A stretch of 64,000 nt of DNA, taken from Qingrenia yutianensis (lineage in GTDB: Bacteria > Bacillota > Clostridia > UMGS1810). This document shows, piece after piece, positions 1 through 8,832 of the stretch. Within the stretch, counting starts at the first letter, position 1, and each line of letters starts with the position of its first letter. A model generated the notes under the pieces. It was not told the origin of the DNA. It saw only the letters and a list, made by a program, of their open reading frames with translations, and made no database searches. Both the position numbers and the translations under genes were made by a program. The stretch covers positions 1-64,000 of the forward strand of contig NZ_JACRTE010000008.1 in NCBI RefSeq assembly GCF_014385105.1, read 5' to 3'.

Positions 1-235
1 TGGGCTACTTCGTTCTTTCGCCGGTGCATCATACCGGCTACTCATTGTCAAGCAAACCGTGGAATAAATGCGGTCGGTTTGCGTAAATTAACGAAATACT
101 GCGATTCATTTCGTTTTTTGGAGCTTTTTTGTGTCTATTTTTACTGGGATGGCACAATTGTTCACGAGTTTTATGGTACAATTTATGCGAATAAAGAAAA
201 CGGAAAATTAGAATCTAACAAGAGAATGTGGTTGT
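1..235. other. Edge stretch without a convincing gene
   Basis: Frame +1 is open from the window edge to 300 and could start at 79, but the residues match nothing I recognise and no ribosome binding site precedes that start. A short frame ending at 86 could be the tail of a gene that begins outside the window. Bacteriocin-type ABC operons often have a small bacteriocin gene here; I see no lactococcin-972-like sequence. Confidence 0.3.
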
Positions 236-313
236 ATGAAAAAATCCATATTAGTATTTTGGGCAATCGTGTGTCTGTTACCTATTCAAAGGAGGTTTAA
301 GAATCTTAAATGA
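236..313 (+). CDS. Possible 25-residue membrane or leader peptide before the ABC permease
   Basis: An ATG at 236 opens a 25-codon frame that begins with lysines, then a hydrophobic run, then a basic tail. Its TGA overlaps the ATG of the downstream permease (310) in an ATGA arrangement, which often indicates translational coupling. The peptide looks like a bare signal or membrane segment. No clear ribosome binding site precedes it, so it may be chance. An AGGAGG at 289-294, inside this frame, lies about 15 bases before the permease start. I do not recognise the peptide. Confidence 0.25.
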   Translation: MKKSILVFWAIVCLLPIQRRFKNLK

Positions 314-2274
314 AACATATAAGAAATATATTGCTGTTGATTACGATTATTTTTGCTTTTGTTATGCAAGCTGAAGTATATCAAAATATGCTCTGGAACT
401 TTAATGGTGCTTATTATTTATCGTCCAGATACACAACTACTAATGACGATATGGATTCATTTTTAGCCAATGCAGAAGATACAGCTGAGAAGCATGGTGT
501 TCATATTTTTTCGACTTTTAATCAGAGAGTTTCTAATTATCAGACAAGACTTTATATTTATGGTGATGATACCGTTGTTCGGGATAGTCTTAAAAGCACA
601 ATGGATATTGAGGAAAAAACATATACGGCTTTGATAGGCGGAATCACCGTAATAGAATTTGAAGATTTTAGAGAAGCAAAAAACACAGGCAATGGACAGG
701 AAATAATGGTCAGCTATATCGGTGACGATGATGACATTATTGCCACATATCAAGATTTGGCAAAAGAATATTCTATATCGCAGCCAGAGTTTTGGCAATC
801 AACCGAAACTGATATGATGTTCATTGTTTGGGGCCTGGTTGCCATATTGATGATTGTACTTAATATGATTGAGGTGATACGCAGACAAAAGGAAGTAGTT
901 GTACGAGCTTCTCTGGGCGAAAATGCTGCTGTGATTGCTCTAAAAGCTGTAGTGGCTGATATGATTTCATATGCTGCATTATTCGTCTTAGCAAAGTTGC
1001 TTGTTTCTCAATTTATATCGGGAGCGTATGAAGATCATCTCATTTTGGCAGTGTATTGTGCCGGAGCAGTTCTTTCCGTAATTCCTTATGCTGCTTTTGT
1101 CCGCTTTGATGTAAAAAAAGCCTTTGCCAATGCTTCAGATAAAAAAGGTATGTTTTATCTTCTGAACGGTCTTAAAGTATTTGCTACTGCTATGACGATT
1201 TTTACAATAACTACAAATCTCAGTAGCATTCAAGGTAATTTACTTACAAACACTACTCTTTTAGAAAATCATTATAATGATTACTATTTTGGAGTTATGC
1301 AGATTGAACCTCCTTTTGAAGAAAATGAGGAGGAATCCAAAGAGAGCGAATTTTGGAATGACCTTTACGAAAATGAATACAACACTATAAATCCGGTGGT
1401 CTGCATAGGCAGCCGGATAAGCGATACGGATAATTATATTTTTATAAATCATAATGCCAGAGATATGCTGCAAGGGTTTTCTGATATGCTTACTGAAGAT
1501 GATGAAAAAGAGGATATCGTGGTCTTCGTGCCAAAGGGAAAAAATGCGGAATCATACAAAGATATCGCAAAAGAGGAAATTGACTCTCTTACCCAAAATG
1601 CAGAAGAACTGCGTGTTGTTTATAAAGAATATTCTGGCAGAGAGCAATTTTATTATCTCAATTCGAACAGAGAAGAGGCTATTGACGGATTGTCAAGAGC
1701 AACAAATCCGATTGTTATTTATCAGGCAAATGAGGCTGTTGCTTTGAATGGAAGTTATATCGAAACAGGAACATATAATGGTGAGGTGATCTACGGATGC
1801 GATGAAAGCACAATTCGTAATGCTGCGAAAAAATATGCAGAACAGCTTGGTCCACACTATTTTATGCTGACGAATGTCGGGGAGGATTATACTTATAGTC
1901 ATAGTTTCCTCGTGAAACTGATTGGCTTTATAAGCTCTCTTTGCGTATTAGTATTGCTGTTAGATATCGCTATCATCATATCTGAAGTGAAAATGGAATT
2001 TAGACTTAATGCGATGGAAATCTCCCTCAAAAAGGTTTTGGGCTATCGCTTTTATGAAAGGCACAAAAGATTTATTTCCGTTAATCTCTTAGAAAATATA
2101 GCCGTTGTGATATTGATTTGCATTGTTTCGCTTTTTATATCTAACGCAAGTGTCGGGATTGCTTTACTGGTTGGAGCATTGCTCACCATTATTGAAATGG
2201 CAATCATTTTCACAAATGTTATGTGGGTTGAAAAAACAAATATCTCAAAGTCCTTGAAAGGTGGATGTTTATGA
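310..2274 (+). CDS. Bacteriocin-associated ABC transporter permease (DUF1430/FtsX-like)
   Basis: This 654-residue integral membrane protein has an N-terminal membrane segment (about residues 5-25), a first membrane cluster near residues 170-310, a large extracellular region around 330-530, and a last cluster near 540-640. That layout fits the seven-TM bacteriocin-associated membrane protein family paired with lactococcin-972-type export ATPases. Its TGA overlaps the ATG of the ATPase at 2271, so the two are coupled. Likely role: export of, or immunity to, a small bacteriocin or lantibiotic-like peptide. No bacteriocin gene is visible in the window, so the substrate is unknown. Confidence 0.75.
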   Translation: MKHIRNILLLITIIFAFVMQAEVYQNMLWNFNGAYYLSSRYTTTNDDMDSFLANAEDTAEKHGVHIFSTFNQRVSNYQTRLYIYGDDTVVRDSLKSTMDIEEKTYTALIGGITVIEFEDFREAKNTGNGQEIMVSYIGDDDDIIATYQDLAKEYSISQPEFWQSTETDMMFIVWGLVAILMIVLNMIEVIRRQKEVVVRASLGENAAVIALKAVVADMISYAALFVLAKLLVSQFISGAYEDHLILAVYCAGAVLSVIPYAAFVRFDVKKAFANASDKKGMFYLLNGLKVFATAMTIFTITTNLSSIQGNLLTNTTLLENHYNDYYFGVMQIEPPFEENEEESKESEFWNDLYENEYNTINPVVCIGSRISDTDNYIFINHNARDMLQGFSDMLTEDDEKEDIVVFVPKGKNAESYKDIAKEEIDSLTQNAEELRVVYKEYSGREQFYYLNSNREEAIDGLSRATNPIVIYQANEAVALNGSYIETGTYNGEVIYGCDESTIRNAAKKYAEQLGPHYFMLTNVGEDYTYSHSFLVKLIGFISSLCVLVLLLDIAIIISEVKMEFRLNAMEISLKKVLGYRFYERHKRFISVNLLENIAVVILICIVSLFISNASVGIALLVGALLTIIEMAIIFTNVMWVEKTNISKSLKGGCL

Positions 2275-2879
2275 TTATAATTCGTGGCTTAAATAAAGCA
2301 TTTGGAGAGAAAATAATTTTCTCCAACTTTAATTTGGAAATTCCGGATGGAAGTTTTGTAGTAATCAGCGGGGATAGCGGCAGTGGAAAAAGCACTTTGC
2401 TCAATATGATTGGTGGTATCGAAAAGCCGGATAGCGGCAGTATCATAATCGAAGGGCTGAATATTACCCGGCTTAAAAATAAAAACAGTTTTTTTGCGGA
2501 TACAGTGGGGTTTCTTTTTCAGAATTTTGCACTGCTTGAAAATAAGACAGTTAAAGAAAATTTAAGTTTGATTAAAAAATCAAGCCGAACTAAAGTATCA
2601 CTTAAAGAAGCTCTTAATCGTGTGGGGTTATCAAAGGAAGTTAACAAAAAAGTTTATCAGCTTTCCGGTGGTGAACAACAGAGAGTTGCTTTAGCTCGTC
2701 TTATGATGAAAAAATGTTCTGTTGTTTTGGCAGATGAACCTACTGGCTCACTTGACAAGAAAAATAGAGATATTGTTATGAGGTTATTGCACGAACTCAA
2801 TGAAGAAGGTAAAACGGTTATCATTGTTACCCACGATCAGGGTATTATTGAAGATGAACCTTATGTTGTGAAAATCTGA
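2271..2879 (+). CDS. ABC transporter ATP-binding protein (lactococcin-972 export group)
   Basis: This 202-residue ABC ATPase shows Walker A GDSGSGKST (about residues 33-41), the Q-loop in FLFQNF, signature LSGGEQQR, Walker B VVLADEPT and the switch histidine in VTHDQG. I use the ATG at 2271 rather than 2265 because the AAGGTGG at 2258-2264 abuts 2265 but is well spaced for 2271, and 2271 gives an ATGA overlap with the permease stop. It is short for the class, as expected for these small exporters. It should energise the permease encoded just upstream. It is cargo of IME-1. Confidence 0.88.
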   Translation: MIIIRGLNKAFGEKIIFSNFNLEIPDGSFVVISGDSGSGKSTLLNMIGGIEKPDSGSIIIEGLNITRLKNKNSFFADTVGFLFQNFALLENKTVKENLSLIKKSSRTKVSLKEALNRVGLSKEVNKKVYQLSGGEQQRVALARLMMKKCSVVLADEPTGSLDKKNRDIVMRLLHELNEEGKTVIIVTHDQGIIEDEPYVVKI

Positions 2880-2950
2880 GAGTACCTCTTAGAAATGTCT
2901 TGATCTACATTTTATGTAATTTGGGTCAGAAGAAAATCCCTTTAGGAACT

Positions 2951-2990
2951 AAAGGGCGCACTTCTATACTCTCCTATCGGGAGTATGTGC
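2951..2990. other. Putative oriT of IME-1 (MOBQ-type nic region plus hairpin)
   Basis: GGGCGCACTT at 2954-2963 is the complement of AAGTGCGCCC, the nic core known from IncQ/MOBQ origins. Immediately beside it lies an inverted repeat (arms about 2966-2973 and 2979-2986, five-base loop), matching the core-plus-adjacent-hairpin layout of R1162/RSF1010-type oriT. The MOBQ-family MobA/MobL relaxase gene follows 600 bases downstream. The rest of the gene-free stretch 2880-3261 holds further short inverted repeats and no gene I can support. The nick would be on the minus strand, within the GCGC/CCT context. Confidence 0.65.
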
Positions 2991-3261
2991 GTCCTGCGGA
3001 GCTTCATTCCCGGTCAGCAGAGAAAAACTGCTTGACCGAAAATGTTTCGTCACTTCGTTCCGTCAAGGGAGCTACACTCCCTTGCGACGCTTGTGCGTCT
3101 ATCCCTTGTGGACTTGCCGTCCGCAAACAGCATGAAATGCTGTTCGCCGCCAGCAAGTTTGGAAAAATAAATACCGAAAATCAGACCGTTGACTGGTCGC
3201 AATGTGCGAAAAGTTGACGGTCTTTTTTTATCCCAGAAATCAAAAAAGGAGGTCAATCACA

Positions 3262-3621
3262 ATGACAAAACCGAAAACCCTCGATCAGCTTCGAGCCGAA
3301 AAGGAACGAGCTGAGACGCAGCTTGCACAGGAGAAGCACAAGCTGGAGCGTCTGGAGAACAGAAAGAAGTATCTGGAGAAAGGCGAACGCACCAAGCGCA
3401 CCCACCGCCTTTGCAATCTGGGCGGCACGATTGAGAGCCTTGCCCCGGAGGTCAAAGATCTCACACGCACCGAAATGACAGAGCTGATGGAACACATCTT
3501 TTCTCTGTCCGAAGTCCAGCGAGCCGTCCGGCACATGGCGATTACTCACACCAACCAAGCGAACAGAGAAAAGGAGCTGAAAGCCGATGGCACTATTTCA
3601 TCTGAGCGTCACGCAGACTAA
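3262..3621 (+). CDS. DUF3847 family protein, relaxase accessory
   Basis: A 119-residue charged, mostly helical protein with a coiled-coil-like first half (residues about 8-45, rich in E, K, R, L) and a conserved-looking RLCNLGG segment near residue 50. It resembles the DUF3847 proteins encoded directly upstream of MobA/MobL relaxases in Clostridia elements. The ATG at 3262 is chosen because AAAGGAGG sits 6-8 bases before it; an upstream in-frame start at 3202 lacks a site. The end overlaps the relaxase start by 35 bases, which suggests coupling. Probable role: relaxosome accessory or DNA-binding helper, inferred from position. Confidence 0.7.
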   Translation: MTKPKTLDQLRAEKERAETQLAQEKHKLERLENRKKYLEKGERTKRTHRLCNLGGTIESLAPEVKDLTRTEMTELMEHIFSLSEVQRAVRHMAITHTNQANREKELKADGTISSERHAD

Positions 3622-5083
3622 GCGAAGCGCAGGACAGTCCGCTATTGCTTCTGCCGCCTACCGTGCCGGGGAGCGATTGTATAGCGAGTATTACGGCGAA
3701 TACAGCGACTACACCCGCAAGGGCGGCGTGATCTGCTCTGACATTCTCCTGCCGTCCCATGCACCGCCCGAATACGCAGACCGCCAGACCCTATGGAACG
3801 CCGTGGAAAAAGCCGAGCGTGGAAAGAACGCCCAGCTTGCATACAGCTTTGACATTGCCTTGCAGAATGAATTTTCCCTTGAGGAAAACATCGCTCTTGC
3901 AAGGCAATTTTTATTGGAGAACTTTGTGAGCCGGGGCATGGTGGTTGACTTCGCCGTACACCAGCCAGACCGGGAGGACGGCGGCATACCCAATCCACAT
4001 TTTCATGTGCTTTGCCCTATCCGCCCCATCGAGCAGAACGGCAAATGGGGGCTAAAGCAACGCCGGGTGTATGAGCTGGACGAGGACGGCAACCGTATCC
4101 GGGACCAGAACGGCGAGTTTGTTTTCAACGCCGTTCCCACTACCGACTGGGGCAGTCCCGAAACGCTGGAATACTGGCGGCAGACATGGGCAGAGTTATG
4201 CAACGCCAAGTTTGCGGAAAAGGGGCTTGACGTTCGTATCGACCACCGAAGCTATGAGCGTCAGGGCGTAGAGCTTCTTCCCACCGTCCATGAGGGCGCA
4301 ACCGTCCGGGCAATGGAGAAGAAAGGTATACGCACCGAGAAAGGCGAGTTCAATCGCTGGATCAGAGCGACCAATGCCGTTATCCGGGACATTAAGAAGA
4401 AAATCGCTCTCCTGTTTGATTGGATTGCCGAAGCAAAAGCGGAGCTTGCCAAGCCGCAGGCACCCGACCTTGTTTCTCTGCTGAACGCCTATTACACCCA
4501 GCGCAGAGCCGGGGCTTATTCGCAGAAAGGCAAGGTCAGCAACCTAAAGGAGATGAACGAAACTTTCAATTATCTCCGGGCAAACGGCATTTACTCCCTT
4601 GAAGATTTGGAACACCGTGTCAGCGAACACAGTGCTGCCACAGAGAGCTTGAAGAAAACGCTGGACGAACAGACCGCCCGAATGAAAGCAATTAAGCAGC
4701 TCTATGACAGCTCCGCTGCTTTCCAGAGCTTGAAGCCTGTCTATGACGGCTTGCAGAAAATCAAGTTTGAGAAGCCCAGAGCCAAGTACAAGGCAGAGCA
4801 TGAAGCGAAACTGAAACAGTTCTACGCCGCCAGACGAAAGCTGACCGGAGAGTTCCCGGACGGCAAGGTGGATATGAAAAAGCTGACCGAAGAGTATGAC
4901 GAGTTGGAACAGGCGCATGAAACCACCTACGGCGAGTTCAAGACCGTAAGAGACGATTTACACCGTCTTTGGAAGGTCAAGTCATGCGTAGATACTGCCA
5001 CCCGATTTAACGAGCGCGCAGAGGAACAAAAGCTCCAAAATCGACCCCAAACACGACACAAAAAGGAGGAACTATCCCGATGA
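3587..5083 (+). CDS. MobA/MobL family relaxase (MOBQ)
   Basis: This 498-residue protein begins with the typical MobA/MobL N-terminus (MALFHLSVTQTKRSAGQSA, then AAYRAGERL). It has the HUH metal-binding motif NPHFHVLC near residues 130-138, and the histidine of FAVHQPDREDGG lies just before it. The C-terminal third is helical and charged. It should nick oriT (candidate at 2954-2963), bind covalently to the 5' end and lead single-stranded DNA into a borrowed T4SS. It overlaps DUF3847 upstream, and its TGA overlaps the ATG of the helicase gene in ATGA form, so the three genes form one operon. Confidence 0.9.
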   Translation: MALFHLSVTQTKRSAGQSAIASAAYRAGERLYSEYYGEYSDYTRKGGVICSDILLPSHAPPEYADRQTLWNAVEKAERGKNAQLAYSFDIALQNEFSLEENIALARQFLLENFVSRGMVVDFAVHQPDREDGGIPNPHFHVLCPIRPIEQNGKWGLKQRRVYELDEDGNRIRDQNGEFVFNAVPTTDWGSPETLEYWRQTWAELCNAKFAEKGLDVRIDHRSYERQGVELLPTVHEGATVRAMEKKGIRTEKGEFNRWIRATNAVIRDIKKKIALLFDWIAEAKAELAKPQAPDLVSLLNAYYTQRRAGAYSQKGKVSNLKEMNETFNYLRANGIYSLEDLEHRVSEHSAATESLKKTLDEQTARMKAIKQLYDSSAAFQSLKPVYDGLQKIKFEKPRAKYKAEHEAKLKQFYAARRKLTGEFPDGKVDMKKLTEEYDELEQAHETTYGEFKTVRDDLHRLWKVKSCVDTATRFNERAEEQKLQNRPQTRHKKEELSR

Positions 5084-6951
5084 ATTATACCCAAGCGCAG
5101 ATTGACCGGGCAAACGCCGTCAGTCTGGAAGATTTTCTCCGCACACAGGGAGAGACGCTAATCAAAAGCGGACGAGAATACCGCTGGAAAGAACATGACA
5201 GCTTGACCGTCCGTGGAAACAAGTGGTTTCGACACAGCCAGAGCAAGGGCGGCTATCCCATTGATTTTGTCATGGAGTTTTACGGCAAGTCCTTTCCCGA
5301 AGCCGTCCAGCTTCTGACCGGCGAAAGCGGCGAGGGGCAGACCGAAGCCGCCACAGCACCGCCCACAGCGTTTCACTTGCCCTTGCACAACAGAACAGCC
5401 GACAGAGCAATCCAATATCTCACAGAAAGCCGAGGTCTCAACAAAACGCTTGTTGAGGCTTTTCTTCTTTCCGGGGATATTTACGAGGACGCAAAGCGGC
5501 ACAATGTTGTGTTTGTCGGCAGAGACCGAAGCGGTACGCCGAGATACGCCCATGTGAGAGGAACAGCAGACCCATTCAGACAGGACATTGTCGGGTCTGA
5601 CAAGTCCTATCCGTTCCGATACGAGGGAAACGGCAACCAGCTTTTTGCCTTTGAATCACCGATTGACCTGTTATCGTTCATCTGCCTTTATCCGCAGGAC
5701 TGGCAGACAAGGAGCTATCTTGCCCTGGGCGGCGTTTCGGGCAAAGCCCTTGACCGTTTTCTTTCTGAACGCAAGGACACCCGAAAAGTGTTCCTCTGCC
5801 TTGACAGCGACACCGCAGGAAGCGAAGCCTGTACCCGACTGGCACAGTCCATTCCCGGCGAGATCGCCGTCATTCGCCTTGTCCCGGCAAGGAAAGACTG
5901 GAACGATGTTCTCCGTCAGCAAGGGGACATTCCCAGCCGCAAATTCATAGCCGAAACAATCACGCTGCGAGAGCTGCCCACCGCCCAGCCTGTTCCCATG
6001 CTCCGCATGGCAGATGTGGAGCTGACGAGCGTGGATTGGCTATGGTTTCCCTATATCCCCTTTGGAAAGCTGACGATTATACAGGGCAACCCCGGCGAGG
6101 GCAAGACCTACTTTGCCATGCGTCTTGCGGCGGCTTGTACCAACCGAAAGCCTTTACCCGGTATGGAGACCCTTGAGCCTTTCAACATCATCTACCAGAC
6201 CGCAGAGGACGGTCTGGGCGATACCGTCAAGCCCCGACTGATGGAAGCGGAAGCAGACCTTGAAAGAGTGCTTGTCATTGACGATAGGGACACACCGCTG
6301 ACCCTTGCCGATGAGCGCATAGCAAGGGCAATCCGGGAAAACAACGCAAGGCTGGTTATCATTGACCCGGTACAGGCGTTTCTGGGCACAGATGTGGACA
6401 TGAACAGGGCAAACGAGGTGCGCCCGATATTCCGCAGTCTGGGAGACATTGCACAGGCTACCGGGTGCGCTATCGTGCTGATTGGACACCTGAACAAAGC
6501 CGCAGGAACGCAAAGCACCTACCGGGGATTGGGGTCTATCGACATTACGGCGGCAGTCCGCAGTCTGCTCTTTATCGGTAAGCTGAAGGACAGCCCCACA
6601 ACAAGGGTGCTTATCCATGAGAAAAGCTCCCTTGCGCCGCCCGGACAGTCCCTTGCCTTTTCTCTGGGAGACGAGAAAGGCTTTGAATGGATAGGAGCTT
6701 ATGACATTACCGCTGACGAGCTTCTTGCCGGGACGGACACCGCCAAGACCGAAAGCAAGACCGCACAGGCGCAAATGCTCATTCTGGAACTGCTTGCAGA
6801 TGGAAAGCGTATGCCGAGCGCAGAGCTGGAAAAGGCAGTCAATGAGCGTGGGATTTCCTCACGCACCATGAGAACGGCAAAGAGCCGTATCGGGGACAGA
6901 CTTGTGACCGAGAAAGACGGCACCGCATGGGTCTGCTATCTCCGAAACTGA
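5080..6951 (+). CDS. Primase-like/TOPRIM and RepA-type helicase fusion
   Basis: A 623-residue protein. Residues ~1-90 resemble the N-terminal DNA-binding part of mobile-element primases (SKGGYPIDFVMEF). Residues ~180-290 look like a DUF3991/TOPRIM fold, with FAFESPIDLLSF and FLCLDSDTAGSEA. Residues ~320-520 form a RecA/RepA-like ATPase with Walker A GNPGEGKT and Walker B LVIIDPVQAFLG, plus IVLIGHLNKA. The C-terminus is a winged-helix-like tail. It probably helps replicate the excised or transferred element. It starts within the relaxase stop (ATGA). A hairpin with GCCCG/CGGGC arms (7043-7067) lies downstream, ahead of tnpW. Confidence 0.8.
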   Translation: MNYTQAQIDRANAVSLEDFLRTQGETLIKSGREYRWKEHDSLTVRGNKWFRHSQSKGGYPIDFVMEFYGKSFPEAVQLLTGESGEGQTEAATAPPTAFHLPLHNRTADRAIQYLTESRGLNKTLVEAFLLSGDIYEDAKRHNVVFVGRDRSGTPRYAHVRGTADPFRQDIVGSDKSYPFRYEGNGNQLFAFESPIDLLSFICLYPQDWQTRSYLALGGVSGKALDRFLSERKDTRKVFLCLDSDTAGSEACTRLAQSIPGEIAVIRLVPARKDWNDVLRQQGDIPSRKFIAETITLRELPTAQPVPMLRMADVELTSVDWLWFPYIPFGKLTIIQGNPGEGKTYFAMRLAAACTNRKPLPGMETLEPFNIIYQTAEDGLGDTVKPRLMEAEADLERVLVIDDRDTPLTLADERIARAIRENNARLVIIDPVQAFLGTDVDMNRANEVRPIFRSLGDIAQATGCAIVLIGHLNKAAGTQSTYRGLGSIDITAAVRSLLFIGKLKDSPTTRVLIHEKSSLAPPGQSLAFSLGDEKGFEWIGAYDITADELLAGTDTAKTESKTAQAQMLILELLADGKRMPSAELEKAVNERGISSRTMRTAKSRIGDRLVTEKDGTAWVCYLRN

Positions 6952-7093
6952 CAACAGGAACACGGCAAGCGTGGCAAAGACGGCAAGGGTTTTATAGATA
7001 CCTTAATGTTGCCGCCTTGCCTTGTTCCCTCATACTGACACCGCCCGATGATGAACAGTCACCGGGCATTTTTCATTTACAGGAGGATTTTGA

Positions 7094-7252
7094 ATGAACA
7101 ATACCGCAACCAACAGTACCCCTTGCCCGACTGTGAGAAAGCAGATCGGCAAGACAACCTATATCGTCCGTGTGCATTTCAGCGAGACCGCCAAGGAGAC
7201 AATGGAGGACAAAATCAAGCGTCTGCTCCGTGAGGAAGTCCGCAAAATGTGA
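7094..7252 (+). CDS. tnpW: Transposon-encoded protein TnpW
   Basis: A 52-residue protein with an AGGAGG (7081-7086) ahead of its ATG. The core IGKTTYIVRVHFSETAKET followed by a DKIKRLL helix is the TnpW signature. The function of TnpW in Tn4451-family elements is not established. It is the last gene before the right end of IME-1, the same relative place as in Tn4451. IME-2 carries a divergent relative at 15539; both keep the pattern V-x(3)-IG/MG, then an aromatic turn and T-x-x-DK. Confidence 0.75.
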   Translation: MNNTATNSTPCPTVRKQIGKTTYIVRVHFSETAKETMEDKIKRLLREEVRKM

Positions 7253-7296
7253 CTTCTTTTTGAATTTGATGAAAAAGTCCTTGACTTTTCGTCTCT

Positions 7297-8163
7297 GGCA
7301 AAACCTTAAAGTCGATTTTAATTTCGTGCGGTGCAAGGCTTGCACCGTTTGATATTAAGGAGCTTAGGGACTTAATGGAATATGACGAATTGGAGCTTGA
7401 CACATTGGGCGACGAGAAAACGGCGCTATTTGTTATCATTTCCGACACGGACGACACTTTCAATTTTGTTGTCGCTATAATGTACTCCCAGCTTTTTAAT
7501 CTGCTTTGCGACAAGGCGGACAACGAATACGGCGGCAGGCTTCCCGTGCACGTCAGATGTTTGCTTGACGAATTTTCAAATATCGGGCAAATACCGAAGT
7601 TTGAAAAGCTGATTTCCACTATCCGAAGCCGTGAAATATCCGCTTGTATTATTTTGCAGGCGCAGAGTCAGCTAAAAGCTATTTACAAGGATAATGCCGA
7701 CACAATTATCGGAAACTGTGATACAACGCTCTTTTTGGGCGGCAAGGAAAAATCCACGCTCAAGGAGCTTTCGGAAACTTTGGGAAAAGAAACGATTGAT
7801 ATGTATAACACTTCCGAAACACGCAGCAATCAGAACTCTTACGGAACTAATTATCAAAAGATCGGAAAGGAGCTGATGAGCCAAGATGAATTATCTGTAA
7901 TGGACGGCGGCAAATGTATTTTACAGCTTCGGGGCGTGCGGCCGTTTTTATCGGACAAATACGATATAACAAAACACCCCCGTTACAAAATGCTGTCGGA
8001 CTACGACAAGAGAAATGCGTTTGATATGGAAAAGTATATGAAACGAAAGAAACCCGTTGTAGCAAAAGACGAGGTTTTTGACTACTACAAAATTGACCTG
8101 CCGGAAGAAGCGCATCTTTCGGCAGAAAACAAAAATACAAATAACGAACAGGAGGAAACTTAA
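7297..8163 (+). pseudogene. VirD4/TraG coupling protein, 3' part (5' part cut off by IME-1)
   Basis: The frame is open from about 7285 and reads as the C-terminal half of a VirD4-type coupling ATPase: SILISCGARLAPFD, Walker B region VRCLLDEFSNIGQIPKFEK, then IILQAQSQLKAIYKD and the conserved GKCILQLRG near the end. The Walker A part is missing and would lie upstream of IME-1, outside the window. An ATG at 7375 could give a 262-residue remnant, but without Walker A it cannot work as a coupling ATPase. It lies directly upstream of maff2, as in related ICEs. Loss would block substrate delivery to the T4SS. Confidence 0.88.
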
Positions 8164-8165
8164 TT

Positions 8166-8290
8166 ATGCAGTTTTTTTCAGAAGCGGTCAATGTACTGCA
8201 AACACTTGTAATTGCGCTCGGCGCAGGTCTTGCGGTCTGGGGCGTTGTCAATCTTTTGGAGGGCTACGGCAACGACAACCCCGGTGCAAA
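8166..8290 (+). pseudogene. maff2 (Maff2 family membrane protein), 5' half
   Basis: The frame reads MQFFSEAVNVLQTLVIALGA and continues to NLLEGYGNDNPGA, the start of the small Maff2 membrane protein encoded between virD4 and the VirB6-like gene in Clostridia ICEs. It runs into IME-2 after GCAAA (8286-8290) and would stop a few codons later. Joined to 17542-17629 it restores exactly 71 codons including the stop, the family's usual size. The role of Maff2 is unknown; position suggests a small T4SS membrane or pilin-like subunit. Confidence 0.9.
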
Positions 8291-8391
8291 TGCTCATGTG
8301 CCATAAAGTAACATACAAGAATTGATAGACAGCAACCCACTATTCCGTTATTATCTTACGCACACACTTTGTAACTTTTTCGTTAAGCCTA

Positions 8392-8450
8392 TTGACTCTG
8401 ATACTTCGGAAGAGATATAATATAGTTGCTACTTAGCTAACCTAAATAGC
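8392..8450 (+). promoter_or_regulatory. Promoter and probable PadR operator
   Basis: TTGACT at 8392-8397 and TATAAT at 8416-8421 are 18 bases apart. Just downstream, 8428-8450 is a 23-base dyad (GCTACTTAG to CTAAATAGC, 9 of 11 pairs matching) placed around the expected transcription start. The PadR-type gene begins 22 bases later, so autorepression at this dyad is the likely control. Confidence 0.65.
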
Positions 8451-8472
8451 GAAACTAAAGAGAGGCGACGAT

Positions 8473-8832
8473 ATGAATAACAAATATGTCCAGCAATTCA
8501 AAAAAGGCTCTCTGGAAATGATACTCTTATGCCTAATCGGACGCAAGGAAACTTATGGATATGAAATTATAACCGAATTGAACAATAGTGCGTCTGTTTT
8601 GGGATATGCGAAAGAGGGAACCATTTATCCCATTTTGTATCGTTTACAGGAAGCAGAACTAATCAAATGCCGGTTGGCTCCGGCTGCGGCAAATGGCGGC
8701 TCAAAAAAGTATTATTCTTTAACTGATAAAGGCAGGAATGTACTTGATGAACTAATCTTATTTTGGTCAAGCTATGAAAACTGCGTAAATGGCTTTATAG
8801 AAAGTTATCAACAAGCGAGGGTGTCCAAATGA
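8473..8832 (+). CDS. PadR family transcriptional regulator
   Basis: A 119-residue winged-helix protein with the PadR hallmarks: KGSLEMILLCLI at the N-terminus, YGYEIITELN, then EGTIYPILYRLQEAELI and KKYYSLTDKG for the wing. It is the short PadR form with a short C-terminal helix for dimerization. A dyad operator and a sigma-70-type promoter precede it. Its stop overlaps the start of the DUF1700-like gene by four bases. It probably represses its own operon and responds to a membrane-active ligand or to the partner protein. Confidence 0.9.
   Translation: MNNKYVQQFKKGSLEMILLCLIGRKETYGYEIITELNNSASVLGYAKEGTIYPILYRLQEAELIKCRLAPAAANGGSKKYYSLTDKGRNVLDELILFWSSYENCVNGFIESYQQARVSK

Larger units (their letters stand above)
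1..7298 (+). mobile_element. IME-1, Tn4451-like mobilizable element (right part only)
   Basis: This segment ends inside a conserved ICE gene (virD4) and carries, in order, an ABC exporter pair, a MOBQ-type oriT, DUF3847, MobA/MobL relaxase, a primase/helicase and TnpW. In Tn4451 the mobilization gene and tnpW also lie near one end with the TnpX serine recombinase at the other, so I infer that the recombinase and left end lie upstream of the window. The right boundary is placed where the VirD4 reading frame resumes (about 7294-7300). The exact end is uncertain by a few bases because the uninterrupted target is not in view. Confidence 0.75.

Noticed and set aside
2900..3217. Plus-strand frame of 105 codons between the ABC genes and DUF3847
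   Set aside because: It covers the hairpin-rich oriT region; the translation is not protein-like and no ribosome binding site precedes it.
6154..6774. 206-codon minus-strand frame inside the RepA-like helicase gene
   Set aside because: Shadow of a well-supported gene with Walker motifs; no domain, no start signal.
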